From an uncultured Campylobacter sp. (GTDB lineage Bacteria > Campylobacterota > Campylobacteria > Campylobacterales > Campylobacteraceae), in the NCBI RefSeq assembly GCF_938045205.1, contig NZ_CALIMY010000025.1:1-20634 (forward strand): a stretch of DNA of 20,634 bases, in the 5' to 3' direction. The first letter of the stretch is position 1. The number at the start of each line of letters is the position of its first letter. Below, one piece after another: positions 14,074-20,512 of the stretch. The position numbers and the translations under genes were made by a program. Under the pieces are notes generated by a model. That model was not told where the DNA came from and searched no databases. It saw nothing but the letters and a program-made list of their open reading frames with translations.

Positions 14074-14150
14074 TGGCGACCCTTGCGGGATTTGAACCAC
14101 GCGTTTTCGCACTGAGAATGCAACGTCCTGAGCCACTAGACGAAAAGGTC
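14074..14150 (-). tRNA. tRNA-Glu (anticodon CTC), with an extra base in the T stem
   Basis: On the minus strand an acceptor GACCTTT pairs with AAGGGTC, followed by G73 and an encoded CCA. The D arm TCGTCTAGTGGCTCAGGAC is the standard Glu form. The anticodon stem TTGCA/TGCGA encloses TTCTCAG, giving anticodon CTC. The T arm is GCGTGG-TTCAAAT-CCCGC: one extra T must bulge to restore the GCGGG/CCCGC stem, making 77 nt where Glu tRNAs usually have 76. A perfect TATAAT lies 10 bases upstream, so it is probably transcribed. It may be functional, or a decaying copy. Confidence 0.7.
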
Positions 14151-14160
14151 AAGAAGTCGC

Positions 14161-14166
14161 ATTATA
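14161..14166 (-). promoter_or_regulatory. tRNA-Glu promoter -10 box (TATAAT)
   Basis: The minus strand reads CGATATAATGCG, with the consensus hexamer 10 bases before the tRNA 5' end. This places the transcript start at or just before the mature tRNA. Confidence 0.6.
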
Positions 14167-14278
14167 TCGATAAAAACAAAATTTTAGATAAAATGCCTAA
14201 ATTGGCTATAAGCTCTTGAAGGTTATCAATAACGCCATAATGCTAAAATTATACAAAATATTCACGATTTGTAAAACG

Positions 14279-15688
14279 CTATTTCGTTAACTTCTCAACT
14301 TCACATTTTTCATAAATTTCGCTATTTTCGCCTTTTGTTACGATCCTATGCAGGTCGGAGATCAGAAATTTTAAACTCTCTTTTGCGTGAATACAAAATC
14401 TCCTATCCAAAGAATCAATCGTATTGCCTGCTTTTTCGTTTGCTGCACTTATCGGACAGCCGCCGCCACAAATGCCAAGAGCTTCACATTCTTGACATTC
14501 ATTCTTTTCGGGCGGCGAGAGATGGCGAAATCTTTGCCAAATTTCATTGGTCGTCGGATTAAAATTTTCATCCAAAACATTTGTTACAAAATATTTCCTC
14601 TCATACAAACAGCCTTGGCAAATTCCCACATTTCCGTTTGCCGCAATTACAATCTGTCCGCCGCTTGTAGCTGCACAATCCGAAAAATAAACGCTTGATT
14701 TTGCAAAGGATTTTACCTTTCTCATCATTCTATCTTCATAAATTCCAAGTTTGCGTAGTTCTTTAAACATTTCGATTAAAAACTCACTCGTTTTTTGATA
14801 ATGTAAATCTGAGATATTCTTGTCCGACATTAAAATATTAAAACCAAAGCCTTTTATATTGTATTTTTTGACAAGCTCAAGCATATCTTTTTTATTTTTG
14901 ATACTATCTTACGTAAGCGTTACGGAAAGCGAAACCGGAACCCCAAGTGACTTTGCCAAATCAAGCTTTTGTATAATTTTTTCAAATACAAAATTTCCGC
15001 CGATATCCACGCGCATTTTATTTGTTTCGTTATTACAACCATCTATCGAAATACCGATATTTACGCCAAGTTCATTTAGCTTTAAAAGCCTTTGTTTGTT
15101 TAATAAGAGCCCGTTTGTAATCAAATCGAATTCAACTTTTTCTAAAACTTTACAGCTCTTTTTAAGCTCGTTAATTTTATTTACTATAAAAACAAGTGTC
15201 TTAAAATTTAAAAGTAGTTCGCCGCCGTAAAATAAAATGGTAGGCTTGGAATTTTCATCGAAATTTGCACTTTCGAGTTGTTTTATGAAAAATAAAATTC
15301 CATCCATTGCCGTTTGCTTACTCATATTTTCTTTTTTGAAACGCTTTCTCTTTTTTTGATTATTGTTGCCTAAAAAGCAATATTTACAAGCCAGATTGCA
15401 TTGTTCGCTTAAAATAAAATAGCATACGTTTATTTGCGGCTGAGGAATAACCGATTTTACAAAATTCAAAATTTTTTCGTCATCGCCCTCTTTGACTAAA
15501 ATTTTATACTTTATCAATTCGTCGATTTCGCATTTTAAATCTTGTGATAATTTCACATTTTTGTCAACGGTCTCTTTTATTTTCTTAAATTTGTTATCGC
15601 TTAAATAGATCGGCTTCATCCTTAAAGAGTTATATAGTGCTACATCATTACCTACATGAAAGGCGAAGCCATATTTTGAAAAAATCAT
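14279..15688 (-). pseudogene. Radical SAM/SPASM peptide maturase interrupted by one in-frame stop
   Basis: This is one 469-codon frame with a single TAA at 14909-14911 (codon 260). The first part (259 aa) has the radical SAM cluster motif CNLACKYC (Cys97, Cys101, Cys104), YGGELL and FDLITNG, and an N-terminal leader-binding-like region (YNSLRMKPIYLSD). The second part resumes eight codons later at an ATG (14884) and holds SPASM-type cysteines: FSDCAATSGG, GICQGCLYE, CQECEALGICGGGC and RFCIHA. Such enzymes install thioether links in ribosomal peptides. It lies 48 nt downstream of the Cys-rich precursor gene. The break may be a nonsense mutation, a sequencing error, or (less likely) a recoded or split enzyme. 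Codon use is much more AT-rich than in the neighbours. Confidence 0.85.
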
Positions 15689-15705
15689 AAAAATTCTTGA
15701 AATAG

Positions 15706-15731
15706 TATCGGCGGAGTTCGGTTCGCCGATA
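15706..15731 (-). promoter_or_regulatory. Hairpin between precursor and maturase genes
   Basis: TATCGGCG and CGCCGATA form an 8-bp perfect stem with a 10-base loop, in the 48-nt gap between the precursor stop and the maturase start. Only a weak T-rich run follows on the minus strand. This position suits a partial terminator or processing site that gives more precursor than enzyme. Confidence 0.55.
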
Positions 15732-15736
15732 AATTT

Positions 15737-15901
15737 TTAGCATATTTCCCATGCAATTTCGTCGTTTTCACTTCTGCGACCGCGGCACGAGCATACGCAC
15801 ATGCCACAACTGCATGAGCAAAAGCAAGCGCAAGTTCGGCCTGCGACAACTTCATCAATTTTGCCGAATAGCTTTTCATATTGATTTATAGTGGCGCTCA
15901 T
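15737..15901 (-). CDS. Cys-rich RiPP precursor peptide
   Basis: A 54-residue peptide starts at the ATG at 15901, with a strong AAAGGAG site. The leader is residues 1-23 (MSATINQYEKLFGKIDEVVA and following GRT). The core at 24-39 is CACFCSCSCGMCVCSC, with eight cysteines mostly alternating with single small residues. The tail is RGRRSENDEIAWEIC, with a ninth Cys at the last position. It sits directly upstream of a radical SAM/SPASM maturase, the arrangement of ranthipeptide-like systems such as the clostridial Cys-rich peptide (Clo7bot, CLI_3235/CcpM) groups. That family link is by resemblance only. A longer overlapping frame (to 15685) starts inside this gene and lacks the Cys pattern. The product is probably a modified peptide of unknown activity. 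Confidence 0.8.
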   Translation of the reverse strand: MSATINQYEKLFGKIDEVVAGRTCACFCSCSCGMCVCSCRGRRSENDEIAWEIC

Positions 15902-15935
15902 TTCTTCTCCTTTCTCTAGAAATTTACTAATTACT

Positions 15936-15949
15936 TATCCTATAGGATA
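15936..15949. promoter_or_regulatory. Palindromic operator 1, TATCCTATAGGATA
   Basis: A perfect 14-bp palindrome in the 108-base divergent region between the RiPP precursor and the XRE regulator, on the precursor side. A near-copy lies at 15991-16004. Confidence 0.65.
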
Positions 15950-15990
15950 TAGATTTGCGGATTCTATCCAAATAAAGTTTAATTTTTACT

Positions 15991-16004
15991 TTACCTATAG
16001 GATA
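15991..16004. promoter_or_regulatory. Palindromic operator 2 (12 of 14 bases as operator 1)
   Basis: TTACCTATAGGATA ends 5 bases before the XRE gene start and includes its AGGA ribosome-binding bases. With operator 1, spaced 55 bases away, it suggests a regulator that controls both itself and the precursor operon. Confidence 0.6.
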
Positions 16005-16009
16005 AAAAA

Positions 16010-16270
16010 ATGAGTGAAAATTTAGCTTTTTTTGACGGCGACGAGATACGAAATTTTTATCTGCAAATCTCCTCCAACGTCCGTAAACTACGCGAAAGCA
16101 AGGGTATGAGCCAGCTAGATATGGCGCTAAGTATGGATATAAAGTCGGTCGCATTTTACTCAAACTGCGAGAGCTGCCGCTACGACAAACACTTCAATCT
16201 TGAGCATATCTATAAAATTTCAAAAATTTTAGGCGTCGAGGTGGGCGAAATTTTTAAATTTGAGGTTTAA
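16010..16270 (+). CDS. XRE-family helix-turn-helix regulator
   Basis: An 86-aa DNA-binding protein of the phage-repressor (XRE/Cro-CI) type. The HTH spans about residues 20-80: ISSNVRKLRESKGMSQLDMA, then MDIKSVAFYSNCE as the recognition-helix region, then NLEHIYKISKILGVEVGEIF. It carries no extra effector domain. It is divergent from the Cys-rich precursor, and two copies of a TATCCTATAGGATA palindrome lie between them, one over its own ribosome-binding site. It is therefore probably an autoregulated repressor of the RiPP cassette. Targets are inferred from position. Confidence 0.88.
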   Translation: MSENLAFFDGDEIRNFYLQISSNVRKLRESKGMSQLDMALSMDIKSVAFYSNCESCRYDKHFNLEHIYKISKILGVEVGEIFKFEV

Positions 16271-16487
16271 AAATTTATAAACTTGAAAGTTTGAATTCTT
16301 TGACAAAACAGATAATGATCAAGCGCCACGATAAGTTATCAATTTATGCTTAGATGTTTTTACATTTTTAGGTGCGAACCATGCGTGTATTATAAAAATT
16401 TTAACCCCCGTCCGGCGAGCGTTAAAATTTCAAACTGCCTTTCAATAGGCATCAAGAAAAAGCAGGTTTTGCCAATATATTAAAATT

Positions 16488-17528
16488 TTAAAATCCGAGC
16501 GCTTTTTGAATTGCGAGCGTCTGCGCTACGATACGCTCGAGCTGCTGTAAATTTAGCATATTCGGCCCGTCTGAAAGCGCATGAGCGGGATCTGGGTGCG
16601 TCTCGTAAAAAAATCCGTCCACGCCCACAGCCGCCGCCGCTCGCGCGAGATACGGCACGAAGCGCGAGTCGCCGCCGCTCGTAGCGCCGATACTAGGCAT
16701 CTGCACGCTGTGCGTCGCGTCGAAAATGACCGGCGCAAACTCGCGCATAATCGGCAGCGAGCGCATATCGACGATCAAATTTCCATAGCCGAAGGTGCTG
16801 CCGCGCTCGGTGAGCCAAACGCCGTAGCGGCGCGCCAGATCGTGCATACCTTCGCCGCTTGGCTGCGGCGCGCTTTGAGCAGAATTCGCGGCACTCGAAG
16901 CATCGCAAGCATGGGCGGAATTTTGCGCGTCCGATCGTGCGCCACAAGAATTTTGCGCGCCTAGCGCGGAAGAGCCGTCATTCGCACCGCTTCGAGCGCC
17001 GCTTTGCACGCCGCAAATTTCGGCATCGTCGGAGCAGGCGCTGTTTTGAGCGGCGTTTGTATCGCCAGATGCCGCGGTGCTTTGCGGGGTATAAGCCCGT
17101 GCGCTGCGAGTTTGCAGCACCTTTTCGACGCTGTGTTTCATCGCCTGCGGCGATAAAAACTGACCTTTTTTGATGTTTACTACCGCTTGCGTGCTTGCTG
17201 CGGCGACGAGCAGGTCGGTTTGGCGGCACAAAAACGCGGGTATTTGCAGTACGTCGGCGACGCGTGCGGCGGGCTCCGCCTGGTAGCTCTCGTGGATGTC
17301 GGTTAAAATTTTATAACCGAACTTTTCCTTTACCTCGGCTAAAATTTCGCAGCCGCGCTGCAATCCTGGGCCGCGGAAGCTTGAGATGCTGGTGCGGTTA
17401 GCTTTATCGAAGCTGCTTTTAAAGTAAAATTCCACCCCGCTCATTTCGTTAAATTTGCGCAAACTTTCCGCGACTTTCATTATCAGCTCGCGGCTTTCGA
17501 TCACGCAGGGTCCTGCGATCAGTATCAT
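16488..17528 (-). CDS. kdsA: 3-deoxy-D-manno-octulosonate 8-phosphate synthase with an inserted low-complexity segment
   Basis: Condenses phosphoenolpyruvate with arabinose 5-phosphate to make KDO-8-P for lipopolysaccharide. Residues 1-140 and about 229-346 form a complete KdsA barrel: AGPCVIES (4-11), FKSSFDKANRTS (36-47), ILTDIH (74-79), FLCRQTDLL (99-107), LTERGSTFGYGNLIVDM (239-255), FDATHSVQ (269-276) and YETHPDPAHALSDGPNM (308-324). Cys8, His273, Glu309 and Asp320 are the ligands of the metal-dependent class. Residues about 142-228 are an Ala/Ser/Asn/Gln/Gly/Cys-rich insert not found in the family, which is normally 270-285 aa. It is separated here from ribH, its partner in C. jejuni. 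GATATC precedes the ATG, with AGGAT-like bases giving a weak site. Confidence 0.94.
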   Translation of the reverse strand: MILIAGPCVIESRELIMKVAESLRKFNEMSGVEFYFKSSFDKANRTSISSFRGPGLQRGCEILAEVKEKFGYKILTDIHESYQAEPAARVADVLQIPAFLCRQTDLLVAAASTQAVVNIKKGQFLSPQAMKHSVEKVLQTRSARAYTPQSTAASGDTNAAQNSACSDDAEICGVQSGARSGANDGSSALGAQNSCGARSDAQNSAHACDASSAANSAQSAPQPSGEGMHDLARRYGVWLTERGSTFGYGNLIVDMRSLPIMREFAPVIFDATHSVQMPSIGATSGGDSRFVPYLARAAAAVGVDGFFYETHPDPAHALSDGPNMLNLQQLERIVAQTLAIQKALGF

Positions 17529-17579
17529 GAGATATCCTTTTTTAAAATTTGCGCGATTTTAGCGAAATTTTACTAACTC

Positions 17580-18167
17580 TTAATAGGGCTTGCCGAAAAA
17601 TTTCTCGTAATGTTCGTAAAAGCGCTTGTAGTAGGGGTTTGAGTAGCGTTTGCGCATGCCGTAGTTGTAGCACTCGATCGTGTCTTTGATATTTTTGTCT
17701 TTGGCGTTCCAACATTTGCGTAGGATTTTAGCGCATTTTGTGAGGTTGTACATCGGATTAAATATATAATCGATCTCGTTTTGGCTGAAATTTACGGCGT
17801 TTAGCTGCCCGAGTCCCACGTCGATGCTAAAGCCGTCCTCGTACAGATACTTGGCGATCTGCACGGCGTAAATTTCGTTCGCCGGTATGATCGTAACGAC
17901 CCATTTGCTGGAATTTAGGCTATAGTTGCTCGTCTTGATGCGGATATTTTGATTGCGCAGGCTCGCGAAATAATCGGCGTTTGCTTTGTTTGTCAAAAAG
18001 GAGATCGTGTAGGGCTCGAAGTCACTTTCGATTTTGACGATAGTGTATAAAATTTCAGGCTTTACCCCTTCGTTTTGCGCAACGGCGGCGATGGCATTTA
18101 CGATCTCGTTCGGCGAGTAAGCGGGGGCTTGAAGCGCTAAAAACAGGGCGAAAACCAACTTTTTCAT
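17580..18167 (-). CDS. Lytic transglycosylase-like (SLT domain) protein
   Basis: An exported peptidoglycan-cleaving enzyme of the soluble lytic transglycosylase fold. The protein is 195 aa with a signal peptide (MKKLVFALFLALQAPAYS). The catalytic Glu47 lies in YTIVKIESDF, and GLGQLNAVNF (about 137-146) corresponds to the family's GLMQ/GLGQ substrate motif. NPMYNLTKCAKILRKCW follows, then a YNYG motif near the C terminus that matches the family's xYNxG end. Single-domain members of this size often serve envelope-spanning machines or cell-wall turnover. It lies 51 nt upstream of kdsA on the same strand and may be co-transcribed. Confidence 0.82.
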   Translation of the reverse strand: MKKLVFALFLALQAPAYSPNEIVNAIAAVAQNEGVKPEILYTIVKIESDFEPYTISFLTNKANADYFASLRNQNIRIKTSNYSLNSSKWVVTIIPANEIYAVQIAKYLYEDGFSIDVGLGQLNAVNFSQNEIDYIFNPMYNLTKCAKILRKCWNAKDKNIKDTIECYNYGMRKRYSNPYYKRFYEHYEKFFGKPY

Positions 18168-18265
18168 CTAAATTTACCGAGCCTTTGATAAAATTTTATG
18201 TCGCAAGTATAGCACAATTTCAGTCTTTTCATCATTGTTTAAGTGAAAATTAATCGTATTGGATA

Positions 18266-18271
18266 TATAAT
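18266..18271 (+). promoter_or_regulatory. -10 box of the tRNA cluster promoter (TATAAT)
   Basis: GGATATATAATCAC contains a consensus hexamer 24 bases before tRNA-Val, in AT-rich DNA upstream of three closely spaced plus-strand tRNAs. Confidence 0.6.
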
Positions 18272-18295
18272 CACATTTCTTTTTTAAACCCAAAC

Positions 18296-18371
18296 GGTCG
18301 CTTAGCTCAGCTGGTAGAGCGCCACCCTTACAAGGTGGATGTCGCAGGTTCGATCCCTACAGCGACCACCA
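18296..18371 (+). tRNA. tRNA-Val (anticodon TAC)
   Basis: A 76-base cloverleaf with encoded CCA. The acceptor GGTCGCT pairs with AGCGACC, the anticodon stem CCACC/GGTGG encloses CTTACAA (anticodon TAC), and the T loop is TTCGATC. First of a Val-Asp-Lys cluster. Confidence 0.97.
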
Positions 18372-18431
18372 TTTTGAAATCCTTGGATTTCATACTTCTT
18401 TAGCACTTGCGTTGCGAGTGTGATTTTTGGT

Positions 18432-18508
18432 GCGACGGTAGTTCAGCTGGTTAGAATGCCGCCCTGTCACGGCGGAGGTCGTGGGTTCGAGCCCCATTCG
18501 TCGCGCCA
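18432..18508 (+). tRNA. tRNA-Asp (anticodon GTC)
   Basis: A 77-base cloverleaf with encoded CCA. The acceptor GCGACGG pairs with TCGTCGC, the discriminator is G as expected for Asp, and the anticodon stem CCGCC/GGCGG encloses CTGTCAC (anticodon GTC). Confidence 0.97.
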
Positions 18509-18519
18509 CTTCTTACGAT

Positions 18520-18595
18520 GTCTTGCTAGCTCAGTAGGTAGAGCATCTCACTTTTAATGAGGGGGTCGTTGGTTCGAATCCAACGCAGGACACCA
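18520..18595 (+). tRNA. tRNA-Lys (anticodon TTT), probable integration site
   Basis: A 76-base cloverleaf with encoded CCA. The acceptor GTCTTGC pairs with GCAGGAC and the anticodon loop is CTTTTAA (TTT). An integrase gene follows 238 bases downstream in the same direction, so its 3' end is the likely attachment site; the partner att copy would lie outside this window. Confidence 0.96.
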
Positions 18596-18637
18596 TCTAT
18601 CAAATTTCCCCCCTAATTTTAGTTTTTTGATTTTTTT

Positions 18638-18661
18638 AAAAGCCCTGTTTTACGGCTTTTT
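18638..18661 (+). terminator. Intrinsic terminator of the tRNA cluster
   Basis: AAAAGCC pairs with GGCTTTT (7 bp, 9-base loop), followed directly by a T run. It lies 43 bases after tRNA-Lys. Confidence 0.7.
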
Positions 18662-18715
18662 CAAATTTTTTCAAAAAAATTTCAAATGCTAAAAACGCTA
18701 GATTATACAGGCGGT

Positions 18716-18760
18716 TTAAGAGAAACTACTATATATTAAAAAATGTATAGTAGCTCTTAA
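18716..18760. promoter_or_regulatory. Large interrupted inverted repeat upstream of the integrase
   Basis: TTAAGAG...CTCTTAA (7 bp, outer) and CTACTATA...TATAGTAG (8 bp, inner) are separated on the left arm by AAA, around a 12-base AT-rich centre. It lies between tRNA-Lys and the integrase start. Plausible roles are an operator for the integrase, a binding site for an excisionase, or part of the attachment region. Confidence 0.5.
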
Positions 18761-18833
18761 GCTTGCTAAGCTCTTTGGAAACTTTTATAATTTGTCCTAT
18801 GAAACTATATTAAATTTTAAAGGATAAGCAGTT

Positions 18834-20060
18834 ATGAAGGTTTTTTCTAAAATTAAAGACGATCCGTCTTTTAAAACGGACCCCGATAAAGTGATCAGAA
18901 ATTTCTCCCTGCCTCATCGCAAAAATACTATGGTGGAAATGATAGATGAGCATATAGCAGTTAGATTTTACCGCTCATTTAATAAAAAGGGAGAGCAAAC
19001 AATCCATAGGCACTATCACTATTGCATAGGCGGCAAGCTGATTAAGTCTTTAGGTAATGCAGATGAGATAAGTCTTAATGCAGCCAAAGAAGCGCTTAAA
19101 GGTTTAATAGTAGACGGTTCTACTAAGCTAGCCACCCCAAAGAGTACTCTGGCAAGCGTTTATCGGCAATTTTGCAGACATAACGGCAATGTTGCATTAG
19201 CAACCTCTAAAAGACGAGATATGAGCTTTAAAGCTTTAAAGGATATTTGCGACAAAGATATAAACAAGATAAGCAAAAAGGATATTATGCCGATACTGGA
19301 TTATTATTACGATAATGAAAAATACGCTTCCTTAGAAATTTTATTCAAACTCATTAAAAGGCTATTTCGATATGCTCGCATAAGGGATATTTCTAAAAAT
19401 CCATTATTTGCAGAAGAGGTGTTTAAGGACTTTTATAATATACCTCGCCATAGCGAATACCCTTATATAAAAGATGACTTGAATTTAACCGTACTTATTA
19501 AATTTATCATGAACTATCCTCATCAAATAGGCGTTAAAAACGCTTTGATCTTTGGACTGCTTACCGGGCTAAGAAGCTCAAACGTAAGAAATTTAACCCA
19601 TGAGCATTTAAAAGTGGGTGATGATGGAGAATACTACTTACTATTTCCACAAGATGAGAATAAGGTAAAAAGCAATGGAGATGAACATCTAGGGCTTCCT
19701 AGAGAAGTAGGGCAATGGCTGCAAAGGTTACACGCTCATAATAGCAGCTGCTTGCTATGCTTTGCTAATACGCAAGGCGAAGTATTAAGCGATATGACTT
19801 TAGTTAAAGCACTTAAAACCTATGCTCCCGTAATAGCTAAGAATAGACTGGTCTTTCACTCTTTTAGAAAGATACTAGAAACCTTCGCTTATGAAAAAAT
19901 CCATGAGAACAAGCTGGATCCTTATAGCATTGAACGTACCCTTTTTCATGCACAAAGAGAGATACAAAAGATTTATAACAAAGCTACGAATGTTGAGAAT
20001 ACTCGTAGGGTTCTAACATGGTGGCTAGGTTATTTAAAGGGGTTGGGGTTTAAATTTTAA
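18834..20060 (+). CDS. Tyrosine recombinase / island integrase
   Basis: A 408-aa site-specific integrase of the P4-like type used by genomic islands at tRNA genes. The C-terminal catalytic domain shows Arg247 (TGLRSSNV), His342 and Arg345 (FHSFRK), His372 (FHAQ) and the nucleophile Tyr381 (IYNKAT), in the expected order and spacing. The N-terminal part (about 20-90) resembles the arm-binding region with HYHYCIGGKLIKSLGNADEISL, and about 100-190 the core-binding domain. AAAGGA precedes the ATG. Codon use is clearly AT-richer than in the chromosomal genes to the left. It marks the left end of an island that continues past the window. Confidence 0.92.
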   Translation: MKVFSKIKDDPSFKTDPDKVIRNFSLPHRKNTMVEMIDEHIAVRFYRSFNKKGEQTIHRHYHYCIGGKLIKSLGNADEISLNAAKEALKGLIVDGSTKLATPKSTLASVYRQFCRHNGNVALATSKRRDMSFKALKDICDKDINKISKKDIMPILDYYYDNEKYASLEILFKLIKRLFRYARIRDISKNPLFAEEVFKDFYNIPRHSEYPYIKDDLNLTVLIKFIMNYPHQIGVKNALIFGLLTGLRSSNVRNLTHEHLKVGDDGEYYLLFPQDENKVKSNGDEHLGLPREVGQWLQRLHAHNSSCLLCFANTQGEVLSDMTLVKALKTYAPVIAKNRLVFHSFRKILETFAYEKIHENKLDPYSIERTLFHAQREIQKIYNKATNVENTRRVLTWWLGYLKGLGFKF

Positions 20061-20099
20061 GGGGAGAGATGGGTTGAAGAATAGCTTCTTTGAAGGTTT

Positions 20100-20335
20100 G
20101 CGCAGTTGTTGATTGAACAGAATACATCCGACAAGCTTAAGAAAGTAATATATACGGCAAATACCATGGATATAGCAAAGCTCTTGCCGTAAACGGACAA
20201 ATACTATAAACATACAGAGGATTTTCTAATATAGCTAAGTCTCTAGAAAATAACCGGGACGAGCTTACTACGTATTTCAGATATACTAAAGCTATTAGTA
20301 AGCCCATTTAATCTGTTAATTCCATAAATCCATGA
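20100..20335 (+). pseudogene. Fragments of an IS256 (mutator)-type transposase
   Basis: One reading gives LKKVIYTANTMD and another gives NNRDELTTYFRYTKAISKPI followed by a stop and SVNSIN. Both resemble the same conserved stretch of IS256-like transposases (W..L.TFF.Y...IRK.IYTTN.IES), so this looks like scrambled C-terminal scraps rather than one gene. Stops and frame changes break every frame and no terminal repeats were found. Assignment is by eye and tentative. Confidence 0.4.
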
Positions 20336-20422
20336 GTTTCATATATATAGGCAGCTTAAATCTCTCAACCAAATCAGCTTTTTATCGATTGCAGGGATAT
20401 TTCTCTTTTTGCTAAGTGCCGT

Positions 20423-20449
20423 TTAAATATGCTTTTTATAACTTTTAGG
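20423..20449. repeat. 27-bp direct repeat, copy 1
   Basis: This starts TTAAATATGCTTTTTATAAC and ends TTTTAGG, and recurs exactly at 20486-20512, with 36 bases between copies. No gene is visible in the last 300 bases of the window around it. Confidence 0.7.
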
Positions 20450-20485
20450 TCAAACCTACGTTAGAAAATCCATTATTCATCGCGC

Positions 20486-20512
20486 TTAAATATGCTTTTT
20501 ATAACTTTTAGG
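20486..20512. repeat. 27-bp direct repeat, copy 2
   Basis: Identical to 20423-20449 with a 63-base period. Two copies only; the bases beyond (AGCATTC against TCAAACC) differ. The surrounding 20336-20634 holds no supported gene. Confidence 0.7.

Noticed and set aside
15685..15879. 64-codon minus-strand frame overlapping the RiPP precursor
   Set aside because: It starts inside the precursor, has no good ribosome-binding site and loses the Cys pattern. Its stop overlap with the maturase ATG is noted, but the 15737-15901 frame is better supported.
20423..20512. CRISPR array
   Set aside because: Only two repeat copies, no palindromic repeat ends and no cas genes in view.
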